A stretch of 64,000 nt of DNA from Polaromonas sp. OV174 (GCF_900112285.1 NZ_FOKZ01000019.1:26458-90457); one strand, 5' to 3'. Positions 47,203 to 55,816 are shown, counted from the stretch's first letter. Numbers and translations are program-made. Notes: generated from the letters alone by a model not told the origin.

Positions 47203-47745
47203 TCAATGAGCAATGCAGTCGGCCGGCGCAGCGGCTTTTTCAATCAGTCCCAGTTCTGAACTGGACATGAGCTTGTCGATATCCATCAGGATCAGCATGC
47301 GTTCGTCGATCGTGCCCAGGCCAATCAGGTAGTCGGTGTCCAGCACCGTCCCCATCTCGGGTGCGGGCTTGACTTGATCCGGGCTCAAGGTGATCACATC
47401 CGAGACGCTGTCCACCACCATGCCCATGACCCGGCTGGCGATGTTGAGAATGATCACTACCGTGAAGGGGTCGTAGGTTGGCGTGCCAAGCTTGAACTTG
47501 ATACGCATATCTATGATGGGCACGATGATGCCGCGCAGATTGACCACACCCTTGAGGTGTTCCGGTGCATTGGCGATACGTGTGACTGCGTCGTAACCAC
47601 GCAGCTCCTGCACCTTCTGGATATCGATGCCGTACTCTTCCTGACCCAGCGTGAAGGCCAGGAATTCCAGGGCGCTGGCGCCTGATGGGCCATGGGGCGA
47701 CACGGCGACTGCCGTGGGATGAGGTTTGCTTGCTGACGCGTGCAT
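47203..47745 (-). CDS. cheW: Chemotaxis coupling protein CheW
   Basis: A 180-residue CheW that links chemoreceptors to the kinase CheA. The two-barrel fold is evident: EFLAFTLGQEEYGIDIQKVQE near 27 (in parts), NAPEHLKGVVNLRG near 68, IVPIIDMRIKF near 84, and a final DERMLILMDIDKLM near 146. An AAGGAG seven bases before ATG 47745 sets the start; the leader of about 25 residues is longer than in E. coli CheW. CheA itself is not in the window. It is read from a sigma-28-type promoter at 47836-47861. Confidence 0.94.
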   Translation of the reverse strand: MHASASKPHPTAVAVSPHGPSGASALEFLAFTLGQEEYGIDIQKVQELRGYDAVTRIANAPEHLKGVVNLRGIIVPIIDMRIKFKLGTPTYDPFTVVIILNIASRVMGMVVDSVSDVITLSPDQVKPAPEMGTVLDTDYLIGLGTIDERMLILMDIDKLMSSSELGLIEKAAAPADCIAH

Positions 47746-47835
47746 AAGCACTCCTTGAAGGAATGACATGCCCGACCCAGCGTCCATATGACTTGGATCC
47801 GAAAGGCCATGCCGTAAACAGATACCTACTACTGC

Positions 47836-47862
47836 TTAACGGCGAGCGCCGAAGAAACTCCA
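47836..47862 (-). promoter_or_regulatory. Sigma-28 (FliA) promoter for cheW-chemoreceptor 2
   Basis: On the minus strand TGGAGTTT, 11 bases, GCCGTTAA: six of eight -35 positions and seven of eight -10 positions of the FliA consensus, with exact 11-base spacing, about 90 bases before cheW. Confidence 0.7.
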
Positions 47863-47970
47863 GCCCCTTTTCCCGGGGGTTTACCCGACTCGACTTAAAA
47901 GAATTCCTACCCTCCCGGCCAGCCTCAGCCGGCTTCATTGAAGCTGGGACTGGGTGCCTCGTTCGACGGT

Positions 47971-49614
47971 CTAGACAAACCTGGGCGCGGGCGGCTGTGC
48001 CAGGTCGATCCACTGGAAAGCAGGCTCAACCCGCCCGGTGCCATCACCCGGCCGTGTCTGATCCAGCTTGAAGACACTGACCACCTGGGACAGGCCGCTG
48101 GCCTGCTCCTGCAGCGACTGCGCGGCCGCTGCGGCTTCTTCCACCAAGGCCGCGTTTTGCTGCGTCACCTGGTCCATCTGGGTGATGGCCTGGTTGATCT
48201 GCTCTATACCCGAGGTCTGCTCCTGGCTGGCTGCGGTGATCTCGGCCATGATGTCGGTGACGCGTTTGACGCTGTCAACGATCTCGTCCATGGTCTTGCC
48301 GGCCTCGGCCACCTGGCTGGAGCCTTCTTCGACCTTGCTGACCGAGTCATCGATCAGGGTCTTGATTTCCTTGGCAGCTGCCGCACTTCTTTGCGCCAGG
48401 TTGCGCACTTCGGCAGCGACCACGGCAAAACCGCGGCCTTGCTCACCGGCCCGCGCCGCTTCCACGGCGGCGTTCAGGGCCAGGATATTGGTCTGGAAGG
48501 CAATGCCGTCGATGACACCGATGATGTCGACGATCTTGCGCGAGGAGGCGTTGATGGAGCCCATGGTGTCCACCACCTGGGACACCACGCTACCGCCCTT
48601 GACGGCGACGCTGGAAGCGGATACCGCCAGCTGGTTCGCCTGGCGCGCGTTGTCGGCATTTTGTTTGACCGTGGAGGTCAGCTCCTCCATCGAGGCAGCG
48701 GTTTCTTCCAGCGAGCTGGCCTGCTCTTCGGTGCGGGAAGAAAGGTCCTGGTTGCCCGCAGCGATCTGGCTGGACGCCGTGGCTATGGTGTCCGTGCCCT
48801 GGCGCACTTCGCCCACCACCTTGGCCAGGCTGGTGTTCATGTCTTTCAAGGCCTGCATCAGCTGGCCGGTTTCGTCGCGGCTGGTGACTTCGATGTGGCT
48901 GCTCAGGTCGCCGCCGGCCACCGTCTCCGCCAGCTTGAGGGCCTGGCTCAGGGGGCGGGTGATAGAGCGGGAAATCACGATGCCGATGACAATACCCGCG
49001 AGCACACCGCCCGCCGTGAGGCTGATCAACAGCAGCCGGATATTGGCATAGATCAGGTCTGTTTTATCATTCAACCTGGATGCCGTAGCCATCTTGCCGT
49101 CGACCAGCTTGGTCATCAAATCGTCGGCTTTATTCCCCACCTCGCGCGCCTCGCCAAATAGCTGCGCGGTCGAATTGCGCGCTTCGCCAAGTGGCTCCGT
49201 CCGCAGCATTTGCATCACCTGATTGAGGTCGACCGCAAAGGCCTGGGCGGCAGTACGTGCGTCCTCGAGCAACACCTTGCCTTGCGGAGTCACGAACTTG
49301 GGAGTGGCCAGTTCCAGTTCCTTGTGCATTCCCTGAAGGCGCTGCTGGACCGCCTCGATCTGGTGGTTGCGATCCTCTGTCGTAGACGCCAGTATGGCGG
49401 AACGCACCGAACGACCGGCGCCCAGCAGATGCATATTGGCTTGCGCCACATGCCGCAAACCGGTCGTTTCACGTTCGTACATTTGGCTTGCCAAGTCATT
49501 GATCTCTCCGGCTTTCAGAATGCCTTGGATTCCAATGATGCCGCCAATGGCGGCCACGATCAAAAAGCCCCCCATCAGCTTGGTGCTGACCTTCAAGTTT
49601 GCTAACCAGTTCAT
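47971..49614 (-). CDS. Methyl-accepting chemotaxis protein 3
   Basis: A 547-residue chemoreceptor with a third, distinct periplasmic four-helix bundle (about 32-190; for example [20 protein letters not shown]) and a signalling domain almost identical to receptors 1 and 2. Unlike them it has no NWETF-type pentapeptide: after VVSVFKLD the tail diverges to end in PPAPRFV. It may depend on its neighbours for methylation. It lies 96 bases after the shortened cheW and is probably cotranscribed with it. Confidence 0.93.
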   Translation of the reverse strand: MNWLANLKVSTKLMGGFLIVAAIGGIIGIQGILKAGEINDLASQMYERETTGLRHVAQANMHLLGAGRSVRSAILASTTEDRNHQIEAVQQRLQGMHKELELATPKFVTPQGKVLLEDARTAAQAFAVDLNQVMQMLRTEPLGEARNSTAQLFGEAREVGNKADDLMTKLVDGKMATASRLNDKTDLIYANIRLLLISLTAGGVLAGIVIGIVISRSITRPLSQALKLAETVAGGDLSSHIEVTSRDETGQLMQALKDMNTSLAKVVGEVRQGTDTIATASSQIAAGNQDLSSRTEEQASSLEETAASMEELTSTVKQNADNARQANQLAVSASSVAVKGGSVVSQVVDTMGSINASSRKIVDIIGVIDGIAFQTNILALNAAVEAARAGEQGRGFAVVAAEVRNLAQRSAAAAKEIKTLIDDSVSKVEEGSSQVAEAGKTMDEIVDSVKRVTDIMAEITAASQEQTSGIEQINQAITQMDQVTQQNAALVEEAAAAAQSLQEQASGLSQVVSVFKLDQTRPGDGTGRVEPAFQWIDLAQPPAPRFV

Positions 49615-49710
49615 GTCAAAGTCCTACGTATCATTTTTTAAGCTGCACATGGCCTTCTCAACCCAGCCATGAGCGGTATGTGGATGCCTTTGGCGCATCC
49701 ATGGGCCTCA

Positions 49711-49878
49711 TCAGGCCGCCAATTTTTGGACCAGCCCCATGTCTTCGCTGGACATGAGTTTTTCCAGTGCCACCAGAATCAGCATGCGCTCGTCCAGCGT
49801 GCCCAGACCGGACAAAAACTCCAGCGCCTTGGCGCTCGAAGCTGCCAAGGAGATAGCCGTCCTTGTTTTCGTATCCAT
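49711..49878 (-). pseudogene. Internally deleted CheW (55 residues)
   Basis: The frame encodes MDTKTRTAIS..., then SSAKALEFL joined directly to SGLGTLDERMLILVALEKLMSS... and stops after LVQKLAA. Compared with the intact CheW of this window, residues equivalent to about 30-141 (most of both barrels) are missing without a frameshift. The ribosome site (AAAGGG, seven bases before ATG) and a sigma-28 promoter remain. It may be a pseudogene on the way out, or a small protein still made. It stands where a CheW partner for chemoreceptor 3 would be expected. Confidence 0.75.
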
Positions 49879-49972
49879 TGAGCATCCCTTTGAACGATAT
49901 AGACGAGGCAAAGCCGCCCCGCCATTTGCAGAGCACAGCTGAAAGCCATGCCTTAGCAAGGCCTCAATCCAC

Positions 49973-49999
49973 TTATCGGCCAGCCGCTGGAAAACTTAA
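49973..49999 (-). promoter_or_regulatory. Sigma-28 (FliA) promoter for shortened cheW-chemoreceptor 3
   Basis: On the minus strand TTAAGTTT, 11 bases, GCCGATAA: seven of eight -35 positions and all -10 positions of the FliA consensus, 95 bases before the shortened cheW. Confidence 0.88.
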
Positions 50000-50258
50000 A
50001 GGGATTACCCTAGGATTTAATGGAGGCTAGTGCGCTTGCCGCGACCTTGCTCCGCTCGCCAGGGCACGTCTGTCAGCTGGTAGCAGTCAAGCCCAACAGG
50101 CCAGAAATTCGGCTGGGATTTTGTGAGCCCGCCATGGGCCCGCTGAGCAGGCCCCGGCAAGGCTGCTTCAGCCGCCAGTCTGCGCTGGCGGCACAGGCAG
50201 CACAGAAGCCGCCGATTTAATGAGGTTCAAATCCTGCAGTTACTGCGGACCAGGCGGC
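50000..50258. other. Intergenic region between chemotaxis array and MFS gene
   Basis: Together with the promoter just described this makes a 380-base gene-free stretch (49879-50258). No ribosome site, known repeat or RNA gene was recognised beyond the sigma-28 promoter. An inverted repeat CCGCCAGTCTGCGCTGGCGG at 50171-50190 could be a terminator-like hairpin, though it lacks a T run. Confidence 0.4.
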
Positions 50259-51515
50259 TCACGCCGCGCCCCTAGATGCAAGCGGCAGCCGTGCTTCACG
50301 AATCGGCAGATTCACCAGCGCGGCACCCACGGCCAGCACAATATCGATGTACCAGACCCAGTCGTAGCTGCCGGTTGCCTGGAACACATAACCACCGAGG
50401 AAGGCGCCCAAGAAACCACCTATCTGGTGCGCCAGCATCACGATGCCGAACAGCATGGCCATGTTGGCAGTACCAAACATTTTCACGACCAGCCCTGCCG
50501 TTGGCGGCACCGTCGAGAGAAAGGTGACGCCCATGACGGCGGCAAATATCAGCATCACGGCCGGCGTCTTCGGCGCCAGCAGAAAGATCAGGACGGCCGC
50601 GCCACGTATGGCGTACAGCAGAGCCAGCAAAGATTTCATGCGCCAGCGGCCGACGGCCCAGCCCATCGCCAGGCTGCCAATGATGTTGAACAGGCCTATG
50701 GTTGCCAGCGCCCAGCCGCCGACTTCAGGCGGCAAGCCACAAGCCGCCACCACGCTGGGCAAGTGCGTGGCCAGAAACGCCACATGGAAGCCGCACACCA
50801 GAAAACCCAGGCTCAGGTAGACAAAGCTCGGCGTTGCCAGGGCCTGGCGTATGGCCTCACGGGCGCTCAAGGGCTTGAGGCCCGAGGTCGCTGCGGCCTG
50901 CGCGGCCAGCGCCCTGGAATTACCCTTGAGCACCCACACTGCCGGCAGCGCCAACAGCAAGATCACGCCCAGCCACTGCATGGCGCTGGCCCAACCGACG
51001 GCGGCGGTCAGACCGATCGCAATCGGGGCCATGGCGAACTGACCGAAGGAGCCTCCCGCATTGACGATGCCCGTGGCAAGGCCACGCTTTTGCGCCGGCA
51101 CCAGGCGCGCGCTGGCGGCCATCAGGACAGAAGTTCCCGCCATGCCTGCACCACCGGCGGCCAGTACCCCAATCGCAAAAATCAGCCCCGCCGTGGTGCT
51201 CATAAGTGGGGTGATGAAAGTCCCCAGGGCCACCAGCAGTATCCCGACGAAGATTACGCGCCCGGCGCCCACACGGTCGGCAATGGCGCCGGCAAAAGGC
51301 TGGGTCAGACCCCACCAGAGCTGGCCGAAGGCAAACGCCAGACTGATGCTGCCAACGCCCAGCGCTGTCGATGTATTGAGCGCCGACAGAAACAGCCCCA
51401 TGGACTGGCGCACGCCCATGGTCAAGGCAAAAGTGCCACCGGCCGCCAGCAGCACCAGCCAGATGGGGATGCCGGGTGGGGCCACAGACGATGAGTTGTC
51501 AGAGGCCTTATTCAT
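50259..51515 (-). CDS. MFS transporter (OxlT/MCT-like)
   Basis: A 418-residue major facilitator with 12 predicted segments, showing GVRQSMGLFLSALN near the N terminus, ADRVGAGRVIFVG loop motif near 80 and a central cytoplasmic loop. It resembles the oxalate/monocarboxylate type of permeases, which move organic acids, but the substrate is unknown. Start: the end of the MarR gene contains ATGATG; the second ATG (51515) has GGAG six bases before it. The two genes overlap, so translation is coupled and MarR is likely its regulator. Confidence 0.88.
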   Translation of the reverse strand: MNKASDNSSSVAPPGIPIWLVLLAAGGTFALTMGVRQSMGLFLSALNTSTALGVGSISLAFAFGQLWWGLTQPFAGAIADRVGAGRVIFVGILLVALGTFITPLMSTTAGLIFAIGVLAAGGAGMAGTSVLMAASARLVPAQKRGLATGIVNAGGSFGQFAMAPIAIGLTAAVGWASAMQWLGVILLLALPAVWVLKGNSRALAAQAAATSGLKPLSAREAIRQALATPSFVYLSLGFLVCGFHVAFLATHLPSVVAACGLPPEVGGWALATIGLFNIIGSLAMGWAVGRWRMKSLLALLYAIRGAAVLIFLLAPKTPAVMLIFAAVMGVTFLSTVPPTAGLVVKMFGTANMAMLFGIVMLAHQIGGFLGAFLGGYVFQATGSYDWVWYIDIVLAVGAALVNLPIREARLPLASRGAA

Positions 51516-51993
51516 CATCAGCTCCAGAGTCCGCGCCTGCCAGGGATAAAAGCTCCAGGGATTCATTGATCAGCCGGTGCAGCGCCAGCACGCGCTCCAC
51601 GCCCAACCGTTCGTTCAGGCTGTCCTGCGCCACCTTCCAGCGATGCCGCGCCTCATCGCGCTTGGCACGGCCCGCAGCGGTCAGGCTGACGGTGCGGCTG
51701 CGTGCGTCCGTGCCGGCCGTCAGCTCCAGCCAACCGGCGTCTATCAATGGCTTCAGGTTGCGTGTCAGGGTAGAGGCACTGACCTTCATGCTCAGTGCCA
51801 GCTCGCCGGGCCGCAGGGGGCCCAGCTTGTAGACATGACTGAGCAGTGAATACTGCGTGGTTTTGAGCCCCGCCCTGGCCATTTCAAGGTCGTAGTGCTG
51901 GGCCACACGCCGCATCAGCTGACGCAGCCTCATATTGGTGCAGCCCTGCGCCTTCAGTTCGGTAAGTGATGACTGTGAAGGTGTTTTACGCAT
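51508..51993 (-). CDS. MarR family transcriptional regulator (thioesterase/MFS locus)
   Basis: A 161-residue winged-helix regulator. The DNA-binding part runs from LRPGELALSMKVSASTLTR (recognition helix) to GWLELTAGTDARSRTVSLT, the wing, about residues 55-110. It lies head to head with the thioesterase gene; the 48 bases between them contain a perfect 14-base palindrome, most likely its operator, and it overlaps the MFS gene downstream. Confidence 0.9.
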   Translation of the reverse strand: MRKTPSQSSLTELKAQGCTNMRLRQLMRRVAQHYDLEMARAGLKTTQYSLLSHVYKLGPLRPGELALSMKVSASTLTRNLKPLIDAGWLELTAGTDARSRTVSLTAAGRAKRDEARHRWKVAQDSLNERLGVERVLALHRLINESLELLSLAGADSGADDE

Positions 51994-51999
51994 GATTAA

Positions 52000-52027
52000 A
52001 TTGTAGCTACAATAATTGTATATGCAA
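52000..52027. promoter_or_regulatory. MarR operator candidate between divergent genes
   Basis: ATTGTAGCTACAAT at 52000-52013 is a perfect 14-base palindrome. A related half-site, ATTGTATATGCAAC, follows at once (52014-52027), so two regulator dimers may bind. It lies between the marR start (51993) and the thioesterase start (52042) and covers both promoters. Confidence 0.7.
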
Positions 52028-52041
52028 CTTAATTAAATGAC

Positions 52042-52590
52042 ATGACCCCACAAGACACCTTGACTCAATGGCTGGAACAAAGCGCTGCGGTTCACGCCCG
52101 CATGCTGGCCGGTGGCGGCAAGCCTGGCCTAGCTGGTCCCGCTCAGGTGGCCGGGAAAACCGGCATGGAAATCATGCAGGCCATGCTGGCTGGTGAACTG
52201 CCCTACCCGCACATTGCAGAAACGCTGGACTTCGCCCTTATAGAAATAGCGCCCGGCAAAGCCACTTTTCAGGGCACGCCGCAACTCAAGCACTACAACC
52301 CACTGGGTACGGTGCATGGCGGCTGGTACGCCACCCTGCTGGATTCGGCCGTGGGCTGCGCCGTGCACACCATGATGCCGGCGGGCCGGGCTTACACCAC
52401 GGCCGAGCTAAGCGTCAATATCGTGCGCGCTGCCTCACATGCAAGCGGGCCGCTGCGCGCCATAGGCAGCGTCATCCACTGCGGCCGCCAACTGGCCACG
52501 GCCGAAGGCCGCATCGTCGGTCCGGACGGCAAGCTGTATGCGCATGCCACCACAACCTGTCTGGTGTTTGAAGTGCCGGCACAAGGGTAG
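52042..52590 (+). CDS. PaaI family thioesterase (hot-dog fold)
   Basis: A 182-residue acyl-CoA thioesterase. The PaaI signature HGGWYATLLDSAVGCA (near 93) includes the catalytic region, followed by TTAELSVNIVRAA near 118. Such enzymes hydrolyse aryl- or acyl-CoA. No ribosome site is obvious, and the ATG lies close to the divergent MarR operator. Its genomic link to an MFS organic-acid carrier suggests a role in catabolism or detoxification of a CoA-activated acid. Confidence 0.9.
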   Translation: MTPQDTLTQWLEQSAAVHARMLAGGGKPGLAGPAQVAGKTGMEIMQAMLAGELPYPHIAETLDFALIEIAPGKATFQGTPQLKHYNPLGTVHGGWYATLLDSAVGCAVHTMMPAGRAYTTAELSVNIVRAASHASGPLRAIGSVIHCGRQLATAEGRIVGPDGKLYAHATTTCLVFEVPAQG

Positions 52591-52629
52591 CGCCGGGGAT
52601 GTCAAGCAGTGCCAGCTTAGGGACACAGC

Positions 52630-52917
52630 TCAAGCAGGATCAGCTTCGGTTGCAAGCTTTTTGACCAAGCCAAATTCTGGATGTTGACCCGTAAGAAGCA
52701 AGAACATGGCAAATGTAGGCCCCTGCATATTCCTGTTGTCAGCAGTGCTTTCCAGGGCTTGCCAAGTACGTGACTGAACACCACCACGGCTTCCTATCTG
52801 TACGGGGTATCCCATCAATTCGGCCGCCTGCGCCTGATTCAAGCCTGCCGCCATGCGCGCAGCCTTGAGTTCATTGCCACTAGGTATCGGCATTTCCAGC
52901 TTGGTGATCATGTTCAT
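52630..52917 (-). CDS. Helix-turn-helix (XRE-like) protein
   Basis: A 95-residue protein with an XRE-type helix-turn-helix near residues 13-40 (SGNELKAARMAAGLNQAQAA, then LMGYP) and a trailing part resembling small phage-related Cro/DUF3653 proteins (SRTWQALESTADNRNM, then LLLTGQHPEFGL). It probably binds DNA. Nothing beside it points to a phage. It converges on the thioesterase gene with a 39-base gap. Confidence 0.7.
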   Translation of the reverse strand: MNMITKLEMPIPSGNELKAARMAAGLNQAQAAELMGYPVQIGSRGGVQSRTWQALESTADNRNMQGPTFAMFLLLTGQHPEFGLVKKLATEADPA

Positions 52918-52973
52918 GTAGGTCCTGCAGCCATTGTTGTCTGTCTATGGGAAGATAAACCACGAACCCAAAC

Positions 52974-53963
52974 TCAGTTCAGCGTGATGTTCGCCGACCG
53001 TATATAGCTGCCCCAGCGGTCGTATTCCCGCGTGTAGAACTGCTGGTACGCAGTTGCTGTCATTGGCGTCATGACCATAGACATCTTGCGCATGGTTTCT
53101 GCCACCTTCGCGTCGGCCAGCGAAGCTTCGATGGCGTCGTGCAGGCGCGCCACAATGTCCGCTGGTGTCTTCGCCGGGGCCACAAAGCCGAGCCAGGGCC
53201 CGATGTCGATGTCGACACCAAACTCCTTTAACGTGGGCACATTGGGGTGTGCAGCCATACGCTGAGGCGCTGTGATGGCCAGCATCCGAATCGTACCAGC
53301 GGCCACATGTGGCTCTGCCACCAGAGTGGGAATGATGGCGCAGTCGACTTGCTTGCTGATTTGCGCCTGTATTAGCGGTGCCGTGCCGTTGTACGGCACG
53401 TGCAGCAGCGCGGCGCTCTTCGTCTGCTTGAGGACTTCCATGATGATTTGCCCGGAGCTGCCTTGGCCCCATGAGCCGTAGGTCAGCGGCTCTTTGGCCT
53501 GCCGTGCCATTTGCAGGAACTCGGTCAGCGTCTGGGCCGGATGCGAGGCATGCACCATCACGGTCAAGGGCGTGAAGCCCAGCGGCGCCACCGCCATGAA
53601 ATCCTTCTTCGCGTCATAGGGCGCGGGCTTGAGAATATGCGGCGCGATGGAATGCGAATCGGCCGCCCCGTAAATCAGCGTGTAGCCGTCCGCCGGGCTT
53701 CTGGCACCCACCAGGCTACCAATCGTGCCAATGGCGCCCGGACGGTTGTCGATGATGACTGGCTGCCCAAGGCGTTGAGAAAGAACAGGCCCCATGGCTC
53801 GTACCAGTGCATCGCCGCCGCCACCCGCAGCCCACGGAACGATGATTTTGATGGGACGCGATGGGTAGGCGTTGCCTTGCGCCCAGGACGTCAGCGTCAT
53901 ACCGCCAATGGCAGGCATCGAAAGAATGCGCAGAGCGTTGCGGCGCGTCAAGCTTGTACTCAT
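52974..53963 (-). CDS. Bug-family (TctC-like) solute-binding protein 1
   Basis: A 329-residue periplasmic binding protein of the tripartite tricarboxylate transporter type. The signal peptide contains a twin arginine (TRRNALRILSMPA); after it come the family features YPSRPIKIIVPWAAGGGGD near 33, GQPVIIDNRPGAIGTIG near 65, and DIVARLHDAIEASLAD near 265. No TctA/TctB permease is near; Bug proteins are highly expanded in Burkholderiales. It follows the alpha/beta hydrolase gene, 24 bases apart, on the same strand. Confidence 0.93.
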   Translation of the reverse strand: MSTSLTRRNALRILSMPAIGGMTLTSWAQGNAYPSRPIKIIVPWAAGGGGDALVRAMGPVLSQRLGQPVIIDNRPGAIGTIGSLVGARSPADGYTLIYGAADSHSIAPHILKPAPYDAKKDFMAVAPLGFTPLTVMVHASHPAQTLTEFLQMARQAKEPLTYGSWGQGSSGQIIMEVLKQTKSAALLHVPYNGTAPLIQAQISKQVDCAIIPTLVAEPHVAAGTIRMLAITAPQRMAAHPNVPTLKEFGVDIDIGPWLGFVAPAKTPADIVARLHDAIEASLADAKVAETMRKMSMVMTPMTATAYQQFYTREYDRWGSYIRSANITLN

Positions 53964-53987
53964 GGTGTCTCCTTTGGTTGTTCGAGC

Positions 53988-54875
53988 TCAGAGGCCTTTT
54001 TTGTCGAGCCAGCAGCTGATGCAGCCTGCAAGCTGTTCGTGGTTGTCTTCAATCATCAGCATGTGGCCATTGCCCGTGATGCCAAGGTCGGGAAGCCAGA
54101 TGAAGTCGGCTCCCAGAAACCGCGCCAACGCGCCGTCCACTTCCTTCGGATGGCGCGGGTCTGCGTCACCGGTGAACACCAGCATGGGCAGGCTGTTGAG
54201 TTGTTCGGGGCGTTCCAAGTACAGGCCACTACCGCCAATATTGAAGCGTTCGTTCAGAATGCGTGGGCTTTCGTGTCCGATGGAGCGGGCATAGGCTTCG
54301 AAAGCGCCGTGAGGAAAGCGCGGACTGTTGGCCCAGAACTCTTTCATGAATGCCCTGTCCACGAAGGCCGGTCTGTCGGTTGGCGCATAGATGGGGTGGC
54401 TTGCTGCATCCTCATCCAAAGTCTGCGTAGGCTCGGCAGGGAGTGCCGGCACCAAGTTGGCAGGTGCCCCTGGTGCGATGCCGACAACGGCCGCAACATG
54501 CGCACGATAGTTCTCCGCCACCCACCAAGCAATAGGACCACCCGCTGAATGAGCGAACACGATGGCTGGGCCGATTTCCTGCAACAGAACGCCTAGCGAG
54601 CGCCCGACATCGGCCATAGACAGCTCCAGGAAGGCGGCAGTCGTCGGCGACCGGCCGTGGCCGGGCCAATCCATCACATAGACGTCATGCCCCCGCCGGG
54701 AAAAGAACACAGCCCAGCCCTCACGGCCGTCGGGAGTCGCCAAGTACGCCGTACCGTTGTGAAAGCCGCCATGAATCATGACGATGGGCGGCTTGCGCGA
54801 TTCCCCCTCGGCAGTCAGCACGTCCGCAAAAACCGGGTGCTCCGCCGTACCGGAGTAAAGGTATGTCCGTTGCAT
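53988..54875 (-). CDS. Alpha/beta hydrolase
   Basis: A 295-residue alpha/beta-fold hydrolase. The oxyanion-hole HGG lies in VMIHGGFHNGTAY near 33, the nucleophile Ser in FAHSAGGPIAWW near 110, and the acid and His in DADPRHPKEVDG near 228 and GITGNGHMLMIEDN near 258. The substrate, probably an ester or lactone taken up via the neighbouring Bug protein, is unknown. A MarR-type gene lies divergently upstream, with an imperfect dyad between them. Confidence 0.88.
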   Translation of the reverse strand: MQRTYLYSGTAEHPVFADVLTAEGESRKPPIVMIHGGFHNGTAYLATPDGREGWAVFFSRRGHDVYVMDWPGHGRSPTTAAFLELSMADVGRSLGVLLQEIGPAIVFAHSAGGPIAWWVAENYRAHVAAVVGIAPGAPANLVPALPAEPTQTLDEDAASHPIYAPTDRPAFVDRAFMKEFWANSPRFPHGAFEAYARSIGHESPRILNERFNIGGSGLYLERPEQLNSLPMLVFTGDADPRHPKEVDGALARFLGADFIWLPDLGITGNGHMLMIEDNHEQLAGCISCWLDKKGL

Positions 54876-54923
54876 TGTCTTTTGGATCCATCTCGAGCGT
54901 AAAAACAGAGCGCAGTATAGGTC

Positions 54924-54950
54924 GATATAGTTCCATATAGAACCATATGG
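54924..54950. promoter_or_regulatory. Operator-like dyad between alpha/beta hydrolase and MarR gene
   Basis: GTTC-N6-GAAC centred at about 54937, embedded in TTCCATATAG/AACCATATGG repeats. The AT-rich dyad is 49 bases before the hydrolase start and about 70 before the divergent MarR gene, so it is a plausible binding site for that regulator. Confidence 0.5.
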
Positions 54951-55020
54951 CGATGCGGGTTTTCCCTCAAAAGGCCTGCCATCGACCAGCGTCGGTCAGC
55001 CAGCCAGCTACCTATACTTG

Positions 55021-55548
55021 ATGGATGCTCAGCTCAATCGCACCATGAACAGTCCGCACAGTGACATCCTCGACGGGGTAGCCATTCCCTTCGCCTACAA
55101 GATGGGGTACATGATTAACTCGTACCGCGAGCCGTCGTTTCGCGCCATCGAGGCGACCCACGGTTTGACGCGGCCGGAGATTCTTTCGCTCATCTTCCTG
55201 TACTTCAGGGACGGCATCTCCGCCGCAGACATCTGCGATTTTTCCGGTCACCTCAAGAACAACATCAGCCGGGCCATCACAGCGCTTGAAGGCAAAGGGC
55301 TGGTGCGCCGGGAGTCCGATCCGCAAGACCAGCGGCGGCTCATCATTCACATCACCGCCGACGGACGCCGTATGCATGACAGATTCATGCCTGCGCTCAA
55401 ACAGCGTGAGGATGACATGATGGCCTGCCTGTCAGTTGCGGAGCAGCGGACATTCGAGGCCTTGCTGCAAAAGCTGTGCGCTCATGGGCCAGAGTGGAAC
55501 TGCAAGGAGCATTGGCGGCTAGCCAGCAAGCCTTCCGATCCGTACTAA
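55021..55548 (+). CDS. MarR family transcriptional regulator (hydrolase/Bug locus)
   Basis: A 175-residue winged-helix protein. LTRPEILSLIFLYFRDGIS leads into DICDFSGHLKNNISRAITAL (recognition helix near 75) and KGLVRRESDPQDQRRLIIHIT (wing). It is divergent from the alpha/beta hydrolase and Bug genes and likely represses them in the absence of an aromatic or acidic ligand. The first ATG (55021) follows a TTG by one codon; neither has a good ribosome site. Confidence 0.88.
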   Translation: MDAQLNRTMNSPHSDILDGVAIPFAYKMGYMINSYREPSFRAIEATHGLTRPEILSLIFLYFRDGISAADICDFSGHLKNNISRAITALEGKGLVRRESDPQDQRRLIIHITADGRRMHDRFMPALKQREDDMMACLSVAEQRTFEALLQKLCAHGPEWNCKEHWRLASKPSDPY

Positions 55549-55816
55549 CAATTAGCAAGGTCCAAGTTGCTGATTTGCAATGGTTTCTGTAACCAACGCT
55601 TTTAGTGCGTCGTACAGCTCAAACAGCCCCCATTCCGATTCGATTCAGCCAGGAAAGGCTGTGGCAAACGCATCACGATTGCAACCCAAGCATCCCAATC
55701 AGGACAGTCCAGCCAGACTACGCCAGCTAAAAGCAGCCCCAAGCCAATTGAAAATGACAAGGACTGCAAGGGAGCCTCTCGCAGTTCTTCCACAGTCGCC
55801 GATTCTTCGCCAGACC

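Noticed and set aside
43690..48900. Long direct repeats as possible insertion sequences
   Set aside because: The repeated DNA is fully explained by the chemoreceptor signalling domains; no terminal inverted repeats or transposase.
47938..49161. 407-codon plus-strand frame across chemoreceptor 3
   Set aside because: Antisense shadow of the same repeated signalling domain.
50215..50260. tRNA-like T loop (GAGGTTCAAATCCTGC) followed by ACCAGG
   Set aside because: The arms around TTCAAAT pair over only three bases and no acceptor or anticodon arm is found; not a tRNA.
55602..55793. 63-codon minus-strand frame with a hydrophobic stretch, downstream of the M24 gene
   Set aside because: No ribosome site, no family recognised, and an overlapping plus-strand frame is equally open; not called.
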